NCBI GenBank assembly: GCA_964538515.1
Contig: CAZIEW010000027.1
Span: forward strand, 1 to 58,368
DNA: 58,368 nt
Direction: 5' to 3'
From: CALBZH01 sp964538515
GTDB taxonomy: Bacteria; Desulfobacterota; Syntrophobacteria; Syntrophobacterales; Syntrophobacteraceae
Shown here: positions 47,201-56,693 of the stretch, one piece after another
Numbering within the stretch: the first letter of the stretch is position 1
Layout: every line of letters starts with the position of its first letter
Made by a program: the position numbers and the translations under genes
Notes under the pieces: model-generated
Seen by the model: the letters and a program-made list of their open reading frames with translations, nothing else
Told to the model about the DNA's origin: nothing
Databases searched by the model: none

Positions 47201-50200
47201 GGTCACGGGCAGAGCGGATAAGGGAACGGAAGTTCTGCTCTACGGCAACAACGTTCAGGTGGGCAATGCCACCCCTGCGGACGCCAATGGGAACTTCACC
47301 ACCTCCTTGACGTTGACCGAAGGACAAAACCGCATCCAGGCAGCAGCACGAAATCGGGGCGGCGTTGGACCTCGAAGTGGAGAGATTCTCGTCACGCTCG
47401 ACTCCACCCTTCCCAACGCCCCGCTCAATCTCACGGCGGAGCTGCACTCGGGAGGAACGGTCCGGCTCAGTTGGCGGGCTCCGCAGGAAGGGGCCATTCG
47501 AGGCTACAACCTTTACCGGGCGGAGGGCTTTTTCGATTCGACGGCCGGGGCGGTCAAAGTGAATACCGGACCCATTACCGCCACCTCCTATGAAAACCTA
47601 CCCCCCTTCGACGGAGCGTATTCCTTCCGCGCCACGACCGTCGATCTCGCAGGGAACGAATCCGAGTTTTCAAACGCAGCCTCGATCGCGATCGACAGAA
47701 CGCCGCCTCGCGCTGCGTCCATCCAGTATGTGCCGACCGGTCCCTATGACCCGGCGACGGGAAGGATCGGAGTCGGGCTGGTGAACGTTCGCCTGACGGT
47801 GACCGAGCCGCTCCTTCTTGCGCCGTTTTTGAGCATGACGCCCCAGGGCGGAGCCCCCATTACGGTTGACCTCACCAAGGGGTCGGATCTCGAGTATACG
47901 GGCGTTTTCGCCATCACCGACTCCACGCCGTCGGGCACGGCTTATGCGGTCTTTTCGGCGCGGGACCTTGCCGGAAACCGGGGAACTGAGATCGATTCCG
48001 GAGCCGGCCTGCTGATCGATGCAAGCGGCCCCTCCGTATCGCAGCTTTCCATCCAGCCGGCGCAGCCCGTCAAAAACGACGAGCACACCCCCGTATCGCT
48101 TACGGTTACCTCTGGATTGAACGAGCCCGTGCAGGCGGGAACCACACCGGAGCTCGTATTCCTCCTCTCCGGTCAGGGCAGAACGCCTGCACCCATCCAT
48201 TCGGTCGCCAAAACGGCCACGCTTCCAGGCCAGGCCGAAACCTATCAGGCGACCTTCTCTCTGCCCGCCGATGCGGGGCTCGCGCGGGTGGAGAGCCTTG
48301 AATTTCGCTACCGGGGCATGGACGACCTCGGAAATGTGTCGACGCGCGTCCTTTGCGAAAACCGCTTCCAGATCTACCAGGGCGACCTGCCGCCGCTCGA
48401 CGCCCCCCAGGGATTCACGGCCAAGGTTATGCCGCAGGGGAAGGTAAGACTGTCCTGGCAAGCCGTGCCCGGCGCGGTGGGCTATGAGCTCTACCGCAAA
48501 GGCCCCGGAGAAGACAGTCTCACAGCCTTGATCCGGACCGGGAATGTGATTGAATCCGTCGATGCCACCCCGGCGGACGGGAAATACACCTACGCGGTTT
48601 CCAGCGTCCGCCGCGAAAACGGCCAGGAAGCCGTAAGCGCTCTGAGCGCCCAGGTGGAAGTGGAATCCGATTCGGCTCCGCCCAATGAACCGAGCAATCT
48701 TGCCCTTGAGCTCATCAGTCGAGGGATCAACGCCGCCTGGCAGCCGCCCCATGATCTCGCGGAGCCCGTCACCTATTCCCTCTACCGCGCGGACATGACG
48801 GAGATCCTTACGGTGGTCGGGATGACCCCCATCATCAAGGGCGTCAAGGAAACGACCGTCCTCGATCCCAAGCCGTCGGCCACCGACCACTGCTACGTGG
48901 TCACGGCTGTCGATGCGGCAGGAAACGAATCAGCGCCGTCCAATTCCTTCTACCTCAACTTCGGGCTGCTTCCCGTATCGACCCTCAAGGTCGTTCAAAA
49001 CGGAAGCAACGCTCCCGTCCTCTCCTGGACGCCGCCACCGGGGAGCAGTTCCGCAACCGTTTCCGGCTACAACGTGGAGATCTCTTCCGCGGGATCGAGC
49101 GTGAAGCTGAACGGAAACCTCCTCACGACCCCTTCGTTTACGGACACGGGCTATGCGGGAGACGAACGGTGCTACACCGTCACGGCCGTTGACGACAACG
49201 GTATCGCGAGCCTCGGGCGCAGCATCACCCTTCCCGTCCTCCAGGCGACACTCAAGGAAGGCGAGATGCTCAAGCGCGGCGTCATGAACCGCCTCGAATA
49301 CACCGTTTCCAATAGCTCGCCTTCGAGGATCGAGCACGCTCGTCTGAAAGTGGTGAGCGGAGCCCATTCGGGGCTTTCAGAGGAATTTCAAGTGCCGGAG
49401 CGCGGCTCGCTGACCGTTCCGGTCTCCTTTGGCGGCTATGCGGACCTTCCCGACGTGGCCCGAATCACGACGACGCTCTCGATCGCTCCAAGCGAAGGCG
49501 AGCTGGTCGAGATCAGCAGGGCGGGCGACGTCGCCGTCGTGGACGGGATGCTGCGTCTCCAGATTCTGAACGAGGCATTCACGCGGGGAGCCACGGGCAG
49601 GGTCCGGTTCGTCCTCGAGAACACGGGCGAGGAAGAGATCGAGATCCTGACGGCCACCTCTGCCGGCGCATCGCCCTCGACCGACATCACCTTTACCCTT
49701 CGGGACCTCGACGGAAACGTGCTCTCGAGCAAAGGCTACCGACAGATCCTTGGGGAAGACATCGTCACCCTCGCCAACAAAAACACCGTCGCAAGAATCG
49801 CCTCCGGGGCGACCTTCACGTCCGAGCCCGTCGAGCTTGCCGTGCCACTGACCGCGCCCGCCGCCGTACGCGTCGAGATGGCGGTCAAAAACGTTTACTA
49901 CCGCCGGGGAAGGCCGGAGCAGGTCACCATGCAGGGGCTCAGCTCCCGGCATGAGCTGACCCTCGTCGACACGTCGTACTCCGGTGCCGTCACCGCCGTT
50001 TCACCCGAAGTCTCGAACGGTGACCAGGACATCTCCATTTCCGGATATGCCATGGACCGGGCTTCGGGCCAGCCTGTGGCCCAGGCGCCCTTGAGGCTCG
50101 TCATATCCGTAAATGGCTTCGAGCGGACCAGCACGGTCCACACCGACGCGAGCGGGATCTTCACGTTCATCTTCAAGCCGCTTCCCCTCGAATCCGGCCA

Positions 50201-53200
50201 GTACAAGGTTTTCGCCGTCCATCCGGATGTGCTCGACAAGCCAGCCCAGGCGACGTTCATCGTCAACCGGCTCAGCATCACGCCTCAGACGATGAACCTG
50301 AATATCCCCAAGAACTTCCAAAAGGAAGTGGTGGTTCAGGTCTCGGCGGGGGATGGAACAGATCTCCACAACGTGCACCTTGCCTGCGAGGCGTCCGACC
50401 AGCCGGGTGGCGCCTTCCCGGAAGGCGTGCACCTGACCGTGGGGTCTCATCTGACTGCGCTCGGATCGAAGCAGACGGGAACGCTTGGCTTCTCGGTCTG
50501 GGCCGACAACACGGCGGATCCAACCACAAAACTCGTTCTTAGAGTCAAGAGCGATGAGAAGGGAGACGGCTCGTGGGGAACCGTCACGGTCAACCTGCAA
50601 TGTTCTGAATCGCAGCCGGTACTCTTCTTCAACCCGAACCACCTCGAAACCGGAGTCGCCTACGGCGGAGCCGCCACGGAGACGGTCACGCTCGAGAACC
50701 GGGGTCTTGCGGAAATGAGCGATGTGACGCTCGCCCTGGCTTCACCGGACGGATCGCCGGCGCCGGCCTGGGTGTCGCTCAATTCGGAGCCTTCCCAGGG
50801 GAACATCGCCGTCGGTGAAAAGAAGCCGGTCACCGTTTCCTTCGCCCCGACCGCTGAAACCGCCGCCGAAGGCGTTTACACCTTCTATGTCCGCGTTTCG
50901 AGCGCGAACTATAGGCGAACCGACATTCCCGTCTCTGTGACGGTCACCCAGTCGGGGGTCGGGAGCGCTCTGTTCAAGGTGTCCGACATTTACACGGGAA
51001 CCGTGAACGCTAAAGGGCAGATTATCCAGGGGCTCTCCGGCGCCTCCATCACGGTTCAGCACGAACAGGTGCTCACCATTCAGAGAACCTTGTCGAGCGA
51101 CAGCCTCGGTGAGGCCATGTTTACCGCCCTCCCCTCCGGGAGGTACAAGGTTCGGATCGCGGCAAACAACCACCAGGAGCACATCGGGCGGCTCTGGATC
51201 AAGCCCGGGATCACTCTCGATCAGTCCGTTTTCCTGGAATACAACCTGGTGACCGTTGAGTGGCAGGTTGTCGAGACGACCATCCAGGATCGCTACGAAA
51301 TCGTCCTGAAAGCGACCTACGAGACCAACGTCCCCGCGCCGGTGGTGGTGGCCGAGCCGTCGTCGGTCAGTCTGCCGCAGATGAAAGCGGGGGACGTCTA
51401 CCACGGGGAATTCACGCTCACCAATTACGGACTCATCCGCGCGGATACCCTTCAATTCGCTCTTCCGAACGGCGGGGACAGCACACGGTACGAGCTTCTG
51501 ACCCCCATCCCGGCGAGCCTCGATGCCAAACAGCGGGTGACGGTCCCCTTCCGGGTCACGTGCCTGAGATCCTTCAACCCCGCGGAGGATGGTCAGGCGA
51601 CCGGCGGAGGCTGCGAGGTGTCCACCCAGTGCGGCCGAATCACCTACACTTACCGCTGCGCCAGCGGAAGCACCAGCTCCGGCGGTTACCCCTATTGCGT
51701 GATCACCAGACTCGGAGACTGCACCGCCTCTTCAAGTCCTCCCGGCTCTCCGGGCACCGGAAGCGGAAGCGGCAGCACCTGGGACTACACCTACCCGGGA
51801 GGAAGCGGCACGGTCGGCCCCACCCCGACCCCGAGTCCGAAGCCCATCGAGGGGGTCAAGTGCTGGCCCAAGCCGGACAGGAAAGAAAGCAGCTGCGAAA
51901 CGGGTCACTGCCCGCCTGAAAATGAGCAGGACGTCAGCCAGAACGTGGCTTCATCTGTCCACCTGGTGCTCCGTGAATACAACGACCGGGTAACGGACCT
52001 TGCAGTGAAAGCTCCGGGCGGCGCGATCCACATTGAGCGCCTCTTCTATGACAACGCCTGGCGGTTCGAGCACCTTCGCCACAATCTCGTGCTCACCCTC
52101 GATTCCCTCGGGCAGACTGTAAAGTCGATCGAGAAAGGTGGCGTCATCTACGAGCGCGCGGGCACGGGCGGTGCTACCGCCGTGTACGTTCATGAGACCT
52201 ACACCATTACGCAAAGAGCCGATGGATACCTCTGGCAGGATAAATTCGGGAACTGGAAGCGCTTCGATCTCCGGGGCAGGATGGTGTCGTACGGGTTGCC
52301 CACGGGAACCGTTGGGAAACTGCTCTACGAGACGGCAGCAAACGGGAAGGTCCTCGGCATCGCGGACAGAAACGATGACCAGGTGATCTGGTTCGAATAT
52401 GACGCCAACGGACGGTTGCGCGCTGTGCGCGATGCCACCGGTCGCTGCGTGGAATACGGTTACACGAACGCTCGTCTCTCTTCGGTCAACGATGTCCTCG
52501 GGAATTCGAGCTCCTACGAGTACAACGCGAATGGGAGACTCACCAAGAAGACCGACCCCGAAGGTCATTCCACCGTCATCAAATACGATCCTTACGGAAA
52601 CGTTTCCGGAGTGGTGGACGCCGCAGGCGCCACAACCTCCTTCCAGTTCGACTATGACGACTCCAGGAAGGAATACTATGCTCAGGTGAAATTCCCATCG
52701 GGAATGATCAAGGAAGTCTGGTATGACCGTTTTGGCGAAACCCGGCGGGTCGATATCAATGGGAAGACCACGCGCAAGATCATAAAAGACGGACGGAATC
52801 TGCTCATCACTGACGAACGGGGCTTCACCACCCGAAAAGACCGCGATGAATGGAACAACGTGACCCGTGTGCTCCATCCAGACGGCACGCAGGTCTCCTA
52901 CGAATACGCCAGACCGTTGAATCGCAGGACAAAGGCGGTCGACGAGCGGGGGATCGAGACACTCTTCTCGTATGACGAAACCGGTAACCTCCTTCGAAAG
53001 ACGGAAGCGGCAGGCTCGCCCGAGGAGCGCGTGACCAGGTACACCTACGACGACAACGGAAACCTTCTCACGGTCACGCGTGAAGGGAATGCCGTGACGC
53101 GCGATTCAGTAGCCACGATGGAATACGACGCCAAAGGCAACAACGTGGGCGCAACGGATGGCGAGGGGAACGTGACGCAGGCAACGCATGATGTGATGGG

Positions 53201-55994
53201 CAACGCGTTGACCCTCGCAGATGCCAACCGAAACGAGTGGCTCTACGAGTTTGATGCGGCGGGACGATTGCTTTCGATTCGAGACCCATCGGGCAATACC
53301 AGCACGTTTGAGTACGACAAACTGGGACACAAGGTGAAGGAGGTCGACGCTGAGAACAAAGAGAAACGATTCGCCTATGACGCCATGGGAAGGCTCGTTC
53401 GGAGCACCAATGGGGCAGGCGATACAACCACGTTCACTTACAACGTGTCCGGTTTGCTCACCTGCCAGACCGACCCGGAAGGGAAATCCATCCGGTACGA
53501 GTACGACCAGAGGGAACGGCTTGCCAAGACAATTGATGGAAGCGGAAACGAGACGCGCTTCGAGTACGAAGAAAGCTCCGGCTGTTCCTCGTGCACCGGA
53601 AGCACTGACAGGCCGAGAAGGGTCATCTATCCGACCTTCACCAAGGAATTCGAATACGACTCCCGTGGCCGAAAGACCGCAGAACGGGACGTGCTGAGTG
53701 AAACCGAAGCTTACGTGACCACCTTTCGCTACGATGTTTGTGGAAATCTCACGAGCACAACGGACAAGGAAGGAAAGACCGCGGGCACGACCTATGATGC
53801 CCTTAACCGCCCCATCCTTGTAACCGACGCGATGGGCCATGAGACCCGATATGCCTATGACGCGAGGGGCAACCTCGTGTCTCTGACTGATGCCAACGGG
53901 AACACGACCCGGTTTACCCACGATCGGAACAACCGCCAGACCAGCGAGACACGTCCCATGGGTGAAATCACCTCGTACGCCTATGACGGAGTCGGAAGCC
54001 TAGTCAGGAAGGTAGATGCCAAGAACCAAGAAATCCAATACCAATATGAGCCGACTGGGCAACTCGTCCAAGTTCTCTACTTTGAGCATGCAGGGGACGC
54101 AACTCCGATTAAGACAGTGCTCTTTGCTTACGACCGCACGGGACATCTCACGGGCTACGATGACGGGACAACCACAGGCAGCTATTCCTACGATGATGCC
54201 TATCGCAAGATCGCCGAATCGGTCGACTACGGTCCCTTCACCCTTTCCTCCCAAACCGCCTGGTACGGGAACGGCGCCAAGAAGAGCTTCACCGGCCCCG
54301 ACGGCATCACCTACGACTACGCCTATGACGGGAACAACCAGCTGACATCCATAGCGATCCCTGGCCAGGGCTTCATCACCTACAACACCTATTCATGGAC
54401 CCGCCCAACTCTCATCACCTATCCCGGTGGAACAACCCGCGAGCTGACCTACGATCCACTCATGCGCACGAAATCCATCACCGTACGCGATCCCGCACAA
54501 AACGTGCTCATGGACTACCATTACCAGCACGATCGCATGGGCAACATCACGACCAAGGTCACCGAACATGGCGAGTATACTTACGATTACGACGACCTTT
54601 ACCGGTTGACCAACGTACAAGACCCAAACCAATCCAATGAAACTTACACGTACGATCCGCTGGGGAATCGCCTTACCTCTGCTGGGATCTACGGAACATG
54701 GATATACAATGACAATAACGGGCTTAAAGCTTACGATGACGTCACTTTCACCCAAGATGCCAACGGCAACACCATTAGAAAAATGCAAGGTCTTGAGGTC
54801 ACTAATTACATCTACGATATCGAGAACCGCCAGGTCCAAGTTCAAACTGCTTCAGGTAAGACTATCGCGACTTACTATCATGACCCCTTCGGGCGTAGAC
54901 TCTGGAAGGATATTTCTGGTACTCGAACTCACTTCTTCTATACAGATGAAGGCCTGATCGGCGAATACAATTCTAACGGAATAGAGTTCAAGTCTTATGG
55001 ATACACTCCAGAATCTAAATGGACTCGAGATCCTCTTCTTATGAAAGTTAACTTTGAATATTACTACTATCAGAACGATCGCCTCGGAACACCGATGCAG
55101 ATGACAACTACAACTGGTGACTCAGTGTGGTCATCGAAATACAGCCCCTTTGGTAGTGCCTCAATCTTACAGAAAAAAAGAATTGTCAGCAATCTGCGAT
55201 TTCCTGGCCAATATCAAGACGAGGAAACAAATCTATATTACAATTATCATAGAATTTATGATCCTAAAATTGGACTGTACTTACAAACTGATCCAGCTGG
55301 ATTAGGGCACGGGCTTAATTTATATCAATATGCAAACAGCAATCCTAATTCATTTTATGACTCTTATGGATTATGGCTAGGAGGAGGGCATGAAGATCTG
55401 ACAAGAAAGGCCTGGACTGGAATTACCTATCCCTCAGAAATGGGCAATTATTCCAGTTTAATCCTAGATGCAATTGTAGCCAACAATCTGGCAGTTGATA
55501 CAGGAAGTCTTAAAACTATAAATTCATGGCATTTTAATCGTTCAATAGGTGAAAAAGCAGAAAAAGCCATATTAGAATATTCAAACACTATTAATACAAG
55601 CTGGAATTTAATACACATAGCAATGCTTAACCCAAGCATAGAAAATTGCGGACGAAGTCTCATATTATTTGGACACTTAACCCATGCATGGCAAGACTAT
55701 TACGCGCATGCAATTCCCAAGAACCCTGATGCCTTGGATTTATTAACTCAAGTCGTTGGCCCCATCAGCGGAACTCCAAATTCTATTCCAGAAAACGTAA
55801 TCCCATCCAGCTGGAATGGACTGTTCTTATCCGGAGAGCATGACTGGGTGGAGCCAGGCTGGAGGGCGACCGATTGTAAGGATCGATATCGAAGAGCCGA
55901 GCAATTTACACGCGATCAGATGCAAGTTTTCATCAAAGACTGGTGGAGCGGATGCCATTGCTATGCAGCTGGAACTTTACTAGGAGGAATCTAA
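44274..55994 (+). CDS. giant Rhs/YD-repeat polymorphic toxin with FN3-like array
   Basis: 3906 residues. Residues 1-1660 are a string of about a dozen fibronectin-III and Ig-like domains (VTWSTSEPASSQVSYGYS, ATVSGYNVEISS-type strands). About 1670-2470 are further beta domains of the CARDB/carboxypeptidase-regulatory sort (SGRYKVRIAANNHQEHIGRL). A Gly/Ser/Pro linker (2470-2533) precedes the Rhs N-terminal plug-like domain (from about 2553, KAPGGAIHIERLFYD). YD repeats (YDANGRLRAVRDATG and many more) run about 2676-3560. The Rhs core (RLGTPMQMTT to DPAGLGHGLNLYQYANSNPN) ends near 3700. The last 205 residues are a variable toxin tip. The ORF lacks its own signal peptide and starts at a GTG overlapping the stop of the beta-helix ORF. 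Confidence 0.93.
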   Translation: MNVHPAPDAVVSPPVVILTVSPFADPDPQDVHTSSRWLVWRNDEPIGVPVYDSGETAKALTSISVPLSLLQADSIYHWQARFKDSRGGWSSFSLATSFTTPKDSDPPETLIRYGPDEGSFIGTKSPYFSWEGTDFYGGDLSFSYAIDSMESWSSFEPSSYKILNGLTDGPHFFTVRAKDASGNIDPTPAIRNFTVDTTPPELSNISVSQITSHSALVTWSTSEPASSQVSYGYSMPSESTTPVDTNAVTVHSVTLENLRVDTTVRFAVQSRDRAGNPRTSEEMTFRTTPVKEAAPPETTLVRGPEESSLENPREVAFAWTGSDDCTPTANLLYAFRLDNDPWSSFAAATSWTAYSLTDGWHTFAVKARDQSGKEDQTPAVRSFQVDAIPPSPASDFRSWVTQTGAELQWVPSPSPDTQAYRLFWDKGLGVLDYVTAYATIPHPGSALSIVLPNRGTYRFALRAVDRVGNEEKNTHLVTTVALTRPNVPTLKPVTSPTLTPVQVLSGTKDAQTSLSINGIEVTPLNDSTGWSYEASLAVGLNRFEIACRSTTGELSPSVVASIEYDALPLPVTTLKADGIGSGASVSLSWAGYDEASQKDIASYRVYAAEQPFSQIGGMAPRATLPRATFQYTASNLLRGKTYYFAVVAFDVRGNVNTAVTPVAVVPRDVMPPEPPTGLRVDCFSDRLLFSWSQSANSAGDLAGYKVYFNGSATPVSIEAAQTTYEPTGLSAATSYPIKVTAYDSSENESSPLSANGITLIENPGGVTAQPFSGKVTLTWTDAQPRAYVSEYRVYVSESPFVNVAGMMPKAKTTGAIASVAGLTNDTPYHFAVTTVNLSGGERKAVATVTTTPQGDKEGPVVSDLRFENAPVANGATIRTSGTFSVSAADPSGMSRVELAVDGVLRHTDTNGSTRYSYYLNIVSVEDGSHVLNIKAFDTLGNSSTVSLSFDVVTQPPGAPILTSPTSGTLTSKETVTVTGRADKGTEVLLYGNNVQVGNATPADANGNFTTSLTLTEGQNRIQAAARNRGGVGPRSGEILVTLDSTLPNAPLNLTAELHSGGTVRLSWRAPQEGAIRGYNLYRAEGFFDSTAGAVKVNTGPITATSYENLPPFDGAYSFRATTVDLAGNESEFSNAASIAIDRTPPRAASIQYVPTGPYDPATGRIGVGLVNVRLTVTEPLLLAPFLSMTPQGGAPITVDLTKGSDLEYTGVFAITDSTPSGTAYAVFSARDLAGNRGTEIDSGAGLLIDASGPSVSQLSIQPAQPVKNDEHTPVSLTVTSGLNEPVQAGTTPELVFLLSGQGRTPAPIHSVAKTATLPGQAETYQATFSLPADAGLARVESLEFRYRGMDDLGNVSTRVLCENRFQIYQGDLPPLDAPQGFTAKVMPQGKVRLSWQAVPGAVGYELYRKGPGEDSLTALIRTGNVIESVDATPADGKYTYAVSSVRRENGQEAVSALSAQVEVESDSAPPNEPSNLALELISRGINAAWQPPHDLAEPVTYSLYRADMTEILTVVGMTPIIKGVKETTVLDPKPSATDHCYVVTAVDAAGNESAPSNSFYLNFGLLPVSTLKVVQNGSNAPVLSWTPPPGSSSATVSGYNVEISSAGSSVKLNGNLLTTPSFTDTGYAGDERCYTVTAVDDNGIASLGRSITLPVLQATLKEGEMLKRGVMNRLEYTVSNSSPSRIEHARLKVVSGAHSGLSEEFQVPERGSLTVPVSFGGYADLPDVARITTTLSIAPSEGELVEISRAGDVAVVDGMLRLQILNEAFTRGATGRVRFVLENTGEEEIEILTATSAGASPSTDITFTLRDLDGNVLSSKGYRQILGEDIVTLANKNTVARIASGATFTSEPVELAVPLTAPAAVRVEMAVKNVYYRRGRPEQVTMQGLSSRHELTLVDTSYSGAVTAVSPEVSNGDQDISISGYAMDRASGQPVAQAPLRLVISVNGFERTSTVHTDASGIFTFIFKPLPLESGQYKVFAVHPDVLDKPAQATFIVNRLSITPQTMNLNIPKNFQKEVVVQVSAGDGTDLHNVHLACEASDQPGGAFPEGVHLTVGSHLTALGSKQTGTLGFSVWADNTADPTTKLVLRVKSDEKGDGSWGTVTVNLQCSESQPVLFFNPNHLETGVAYGGAATETVTLENRGLAEMSDVTLALASPDGSPAPAWVSLNSEPSQGNIAVGEKKPVTVSFAPTAETAAEGVYTFYVRVSSANYRRTDIPVSVTVTQSGVGSALFKVSDIYTGTVNAKGQIIQGLSGASITVQHEQVLTIQRTLSSDSLGEAMFTALPSGRYKVRIAANNHQEHIGRLWIKPGITLDQSVFLEYNLVTVEWQVVETTIQDRYEIVLKATYETNVPAPVVVAEPSSVSLPQMKAGDVYHGEFTLTNYGLIRADTLQFALPNGGDSTRYELLTPIPASLDAKQRVTVPFRVTCLRSFNPAEDGQATGGGCEVSTQCGRITYTYRCASGSTSSGGYPYCVITRLGDCTASSSPPGSPGTGSGSGSTWDYTYPGGSGTVGPTPTPSPKPIEGVKCWPKPDRKESSCETGHCPPENEQDVSQNVASSVHLVLREYNDRVTDLAVKAPGGAIHIERLFYDNAWRFEHLRHNLVLTLDSLGQTVKSIEKGGVIYERAGTGGATAVYVHETYTITQRADGYLWQDKFGNWKRFDLRGRMVSYGLPTGTVGKLLYETAANGKVLGIADRNDDQVIWFEYDANGRLRAVRDATGRCVEYGYTNARLSSVNDVLGNSSSYEYNANGRLTKKTDPEGHSTVIKYDPYGNVSGVVDAAGATTSFQFDYDDSRKEYYAQVKFPSGMIKEVWYDRFGETRRVDINGKTTRKIIKDGRNLLITDERGFTTRKDRDEWNNVTRVLHPDGTQVSYEYARPLNRRTKAVDERGIETLFSYDETGNLLRKTEAAGSPEERVTRYTYDDNGNLLTVTREGNAVTRDSVATMEYDAKGNNVGATDGEGNVTQATHDVMGNALTLADANRNEWLYEFDAAGRLLSIRDPSGNTSTFEYDKLGHKVKEVDAENKEKRFAYDAMGRLVRSTNGAGDTTTFTYNVSGLLTCQTDPEGKSIRYEYDQRERLAKTIDGSGNETRFEYEESSGCSSCTGSTDRPRRVIYPTFTKEFEYDSRGRKTAERDVLSETEAYVTTFRYDVCGNLTSTTDKEGKTAGTTYDALNRPILVTDAMGHETRYAYDARGNLVSLTDANGNTTRFTHDRNNRQTSETRPMGEITSYAYDGVGSLVRKVDAKNQEIQYQYEPTGQLVQVLYFEHAGDATPIKTVLFAYDRTGHLTGYDDGTTTGSYSYDDAYRKIAESVDYGPFTLSSQTAWYGNGAKKSFTGPDGITYDYAYDGNNQLTSIAIPGQGFITYNTYSWTRPTLITYPGGTTRELTYDPLMRTKSITVRDPAQNVLMDYHYQHDRMGNITTKVTEHGEYTYDYDDLYRLTNVQDPNQSNETYTYDPLGNRLTSAGIYGTWIYNDNNGLKAYDDVTFTQDANGNTIRKMQGLEVTNYIYDIENRQVQVQTASGKTIATYYHDPFGRRLWKDISGTRTHFFYTDEGLIGEYNSNGIEFKSYGYTPESKWTRDPLLMKVNFEYYYYQNDRLGTPMQMTTTTGDSVWSSKYSPFGSASILQKKRIVSNLRFPGQYQDEETNLYYNYHRIYDPKIGLYLQTDPAGLGHGLNLYQYANSNPNSFYDSYGLWLGGGHEDLTRKAWTGITYPSEMGNYSSLILDAIVANNLAVDTGSLKTINSWHFNRSIGEKAEKAILEYSNTINTSWNLIHIAMLNPSIENCGRSLILFGHLTHAWQDYYAHAIPKNPDALDLLTQVVGPISGTPNSIPENVIPSSWNGLFLSGEHDWVEPGWRATDCKDRYRRAEQFTRDQMQVFIKDWWSGCHCYAAGTLLGGI
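55377..55994 (+). other. C-terminal toxin tip of the Rhs protein (zinc phospholipase C / Het-C-like)
   Basis: Residues 3702-3906 of the Rhs ORF. Potential metal ligands are His3706 (GGHEDLTRKAW), His3753 (SWHFNRS), His3801/His3804, Asp3808 and His3812 (GHLTHAWQDYYAHAI) and Glu3855/His3856 (SGEHDWVEPGW). The pattern H-x3-D-x3-H after a Gly-His recalls zinc-dependent phospholipase C and Het-C-like proteins. The segment is AT-rich, unlike the upstream repeats. The assignment rests on motif spacing alone. Confidence 0.5.
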
Positions 55995-56090
55995 AGTATA
56001 AATTTTAATGTACTGCATGAATAGATAGAATATTGTGAATTGCAGGTATTACATACAAAAAACTATAAAGAATAAACGGAGAATACACCA

Positions 56091-56597
56091 ATGCCATGGT
56101 CTCAGAACCTAACCGCTAAAGCGTTCTGCCCAATAATAGCAAGCATTATATTAACAATCACAATTAGTTGCAAAGATAAAGAAATAGATGTGTCCATTCA
56201 AAAAACATCAGATTTTGATATTAAAAAACATCGTAATGCAATTGTATCAGTTGAATGCAACGATCACAATGATCATTTCAGAAGGAAATTCGATAAAGAT
56301 GTTGGATATATTGACATGCAAATCTGCGAAAGCTTAATTTTACACGGAATAAATCCATATGCCAAAGACATTGACTCAACAATAAAAATTGTATGCATAT
56401 ATACCAACAGCATAGGTCTGCCTGAATTCGGAAGACACTTTGATATACGATTTAAACATATTAATTATATAAATATTCAAATTATAGATACAAAACTAAA
56501 CTCAAAAGTAGCCGAAGCGACCTACAAACGCCACATCTGGGAGAATGTTCCAAATCATCTCATAGAAACTATGATTATAAAATTAATATATACTTGA
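56091..56597 (+). CDS. putative lipoprotein, candidate immunity protein
   Basis: A 168-residue product of very AT-rich DNA, starting MPWSQNLTAKAFCPIIASII with GGAG upstream. A hydrophobic stretch ends in TITISC, an acceptable lipobox (Cys27), so the mature protein would sit on the periplasmic face of a membrane. The rest (residues 35-168) is a mixed alpha/beta domain rich in Ile, Lys, Asn and His, with no recognised family. It lies 96 bases after the Rhs toxin tip, shares its base composition, and would meet a periplasmic phospholipase where it acts; immunity is inferred. Confidence 0.7.
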   Translation: MPWSQNLTAKAFCPIIASIILTITISCKDKEIDVSIQKTSDFDIKKHRNAIVSVECNDHNDHFRRKFDKDVGYIDMQICESLILHGINPYAKDIDSTIKIVCIYTNSIGLPEFGRHFDIRFKHINYINIQIIDTKLNSKVAEATYKRHIWENVPNHLIETMIIKLIYT

Positions 56598-56693
56598 TTA
56601 AATCGATATACGCTAAACTTTTAAATATAATTATGATATAATAACTCTTATCTAAAGACTAACAACGTTTTTGATCGTAACTTGTATTAGTTA

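Noticed and set aside
46110..48890. Long minus-strand ORFs (445 and 406 codons) opposite the FN3 array
   Set aside because: Repetitive Gly/Arg/Asp-rich translation produced by the complementary strand of GC-rich beta-domain repeats; no ribosome sites.
52300..54900. YD repeats considered as a DNA tandem repeat or CRISPR-like array
   Set aside because: The periodicity is at the protein level with divergent DNA, in one open frame, and matches Rhs/YD repeats.
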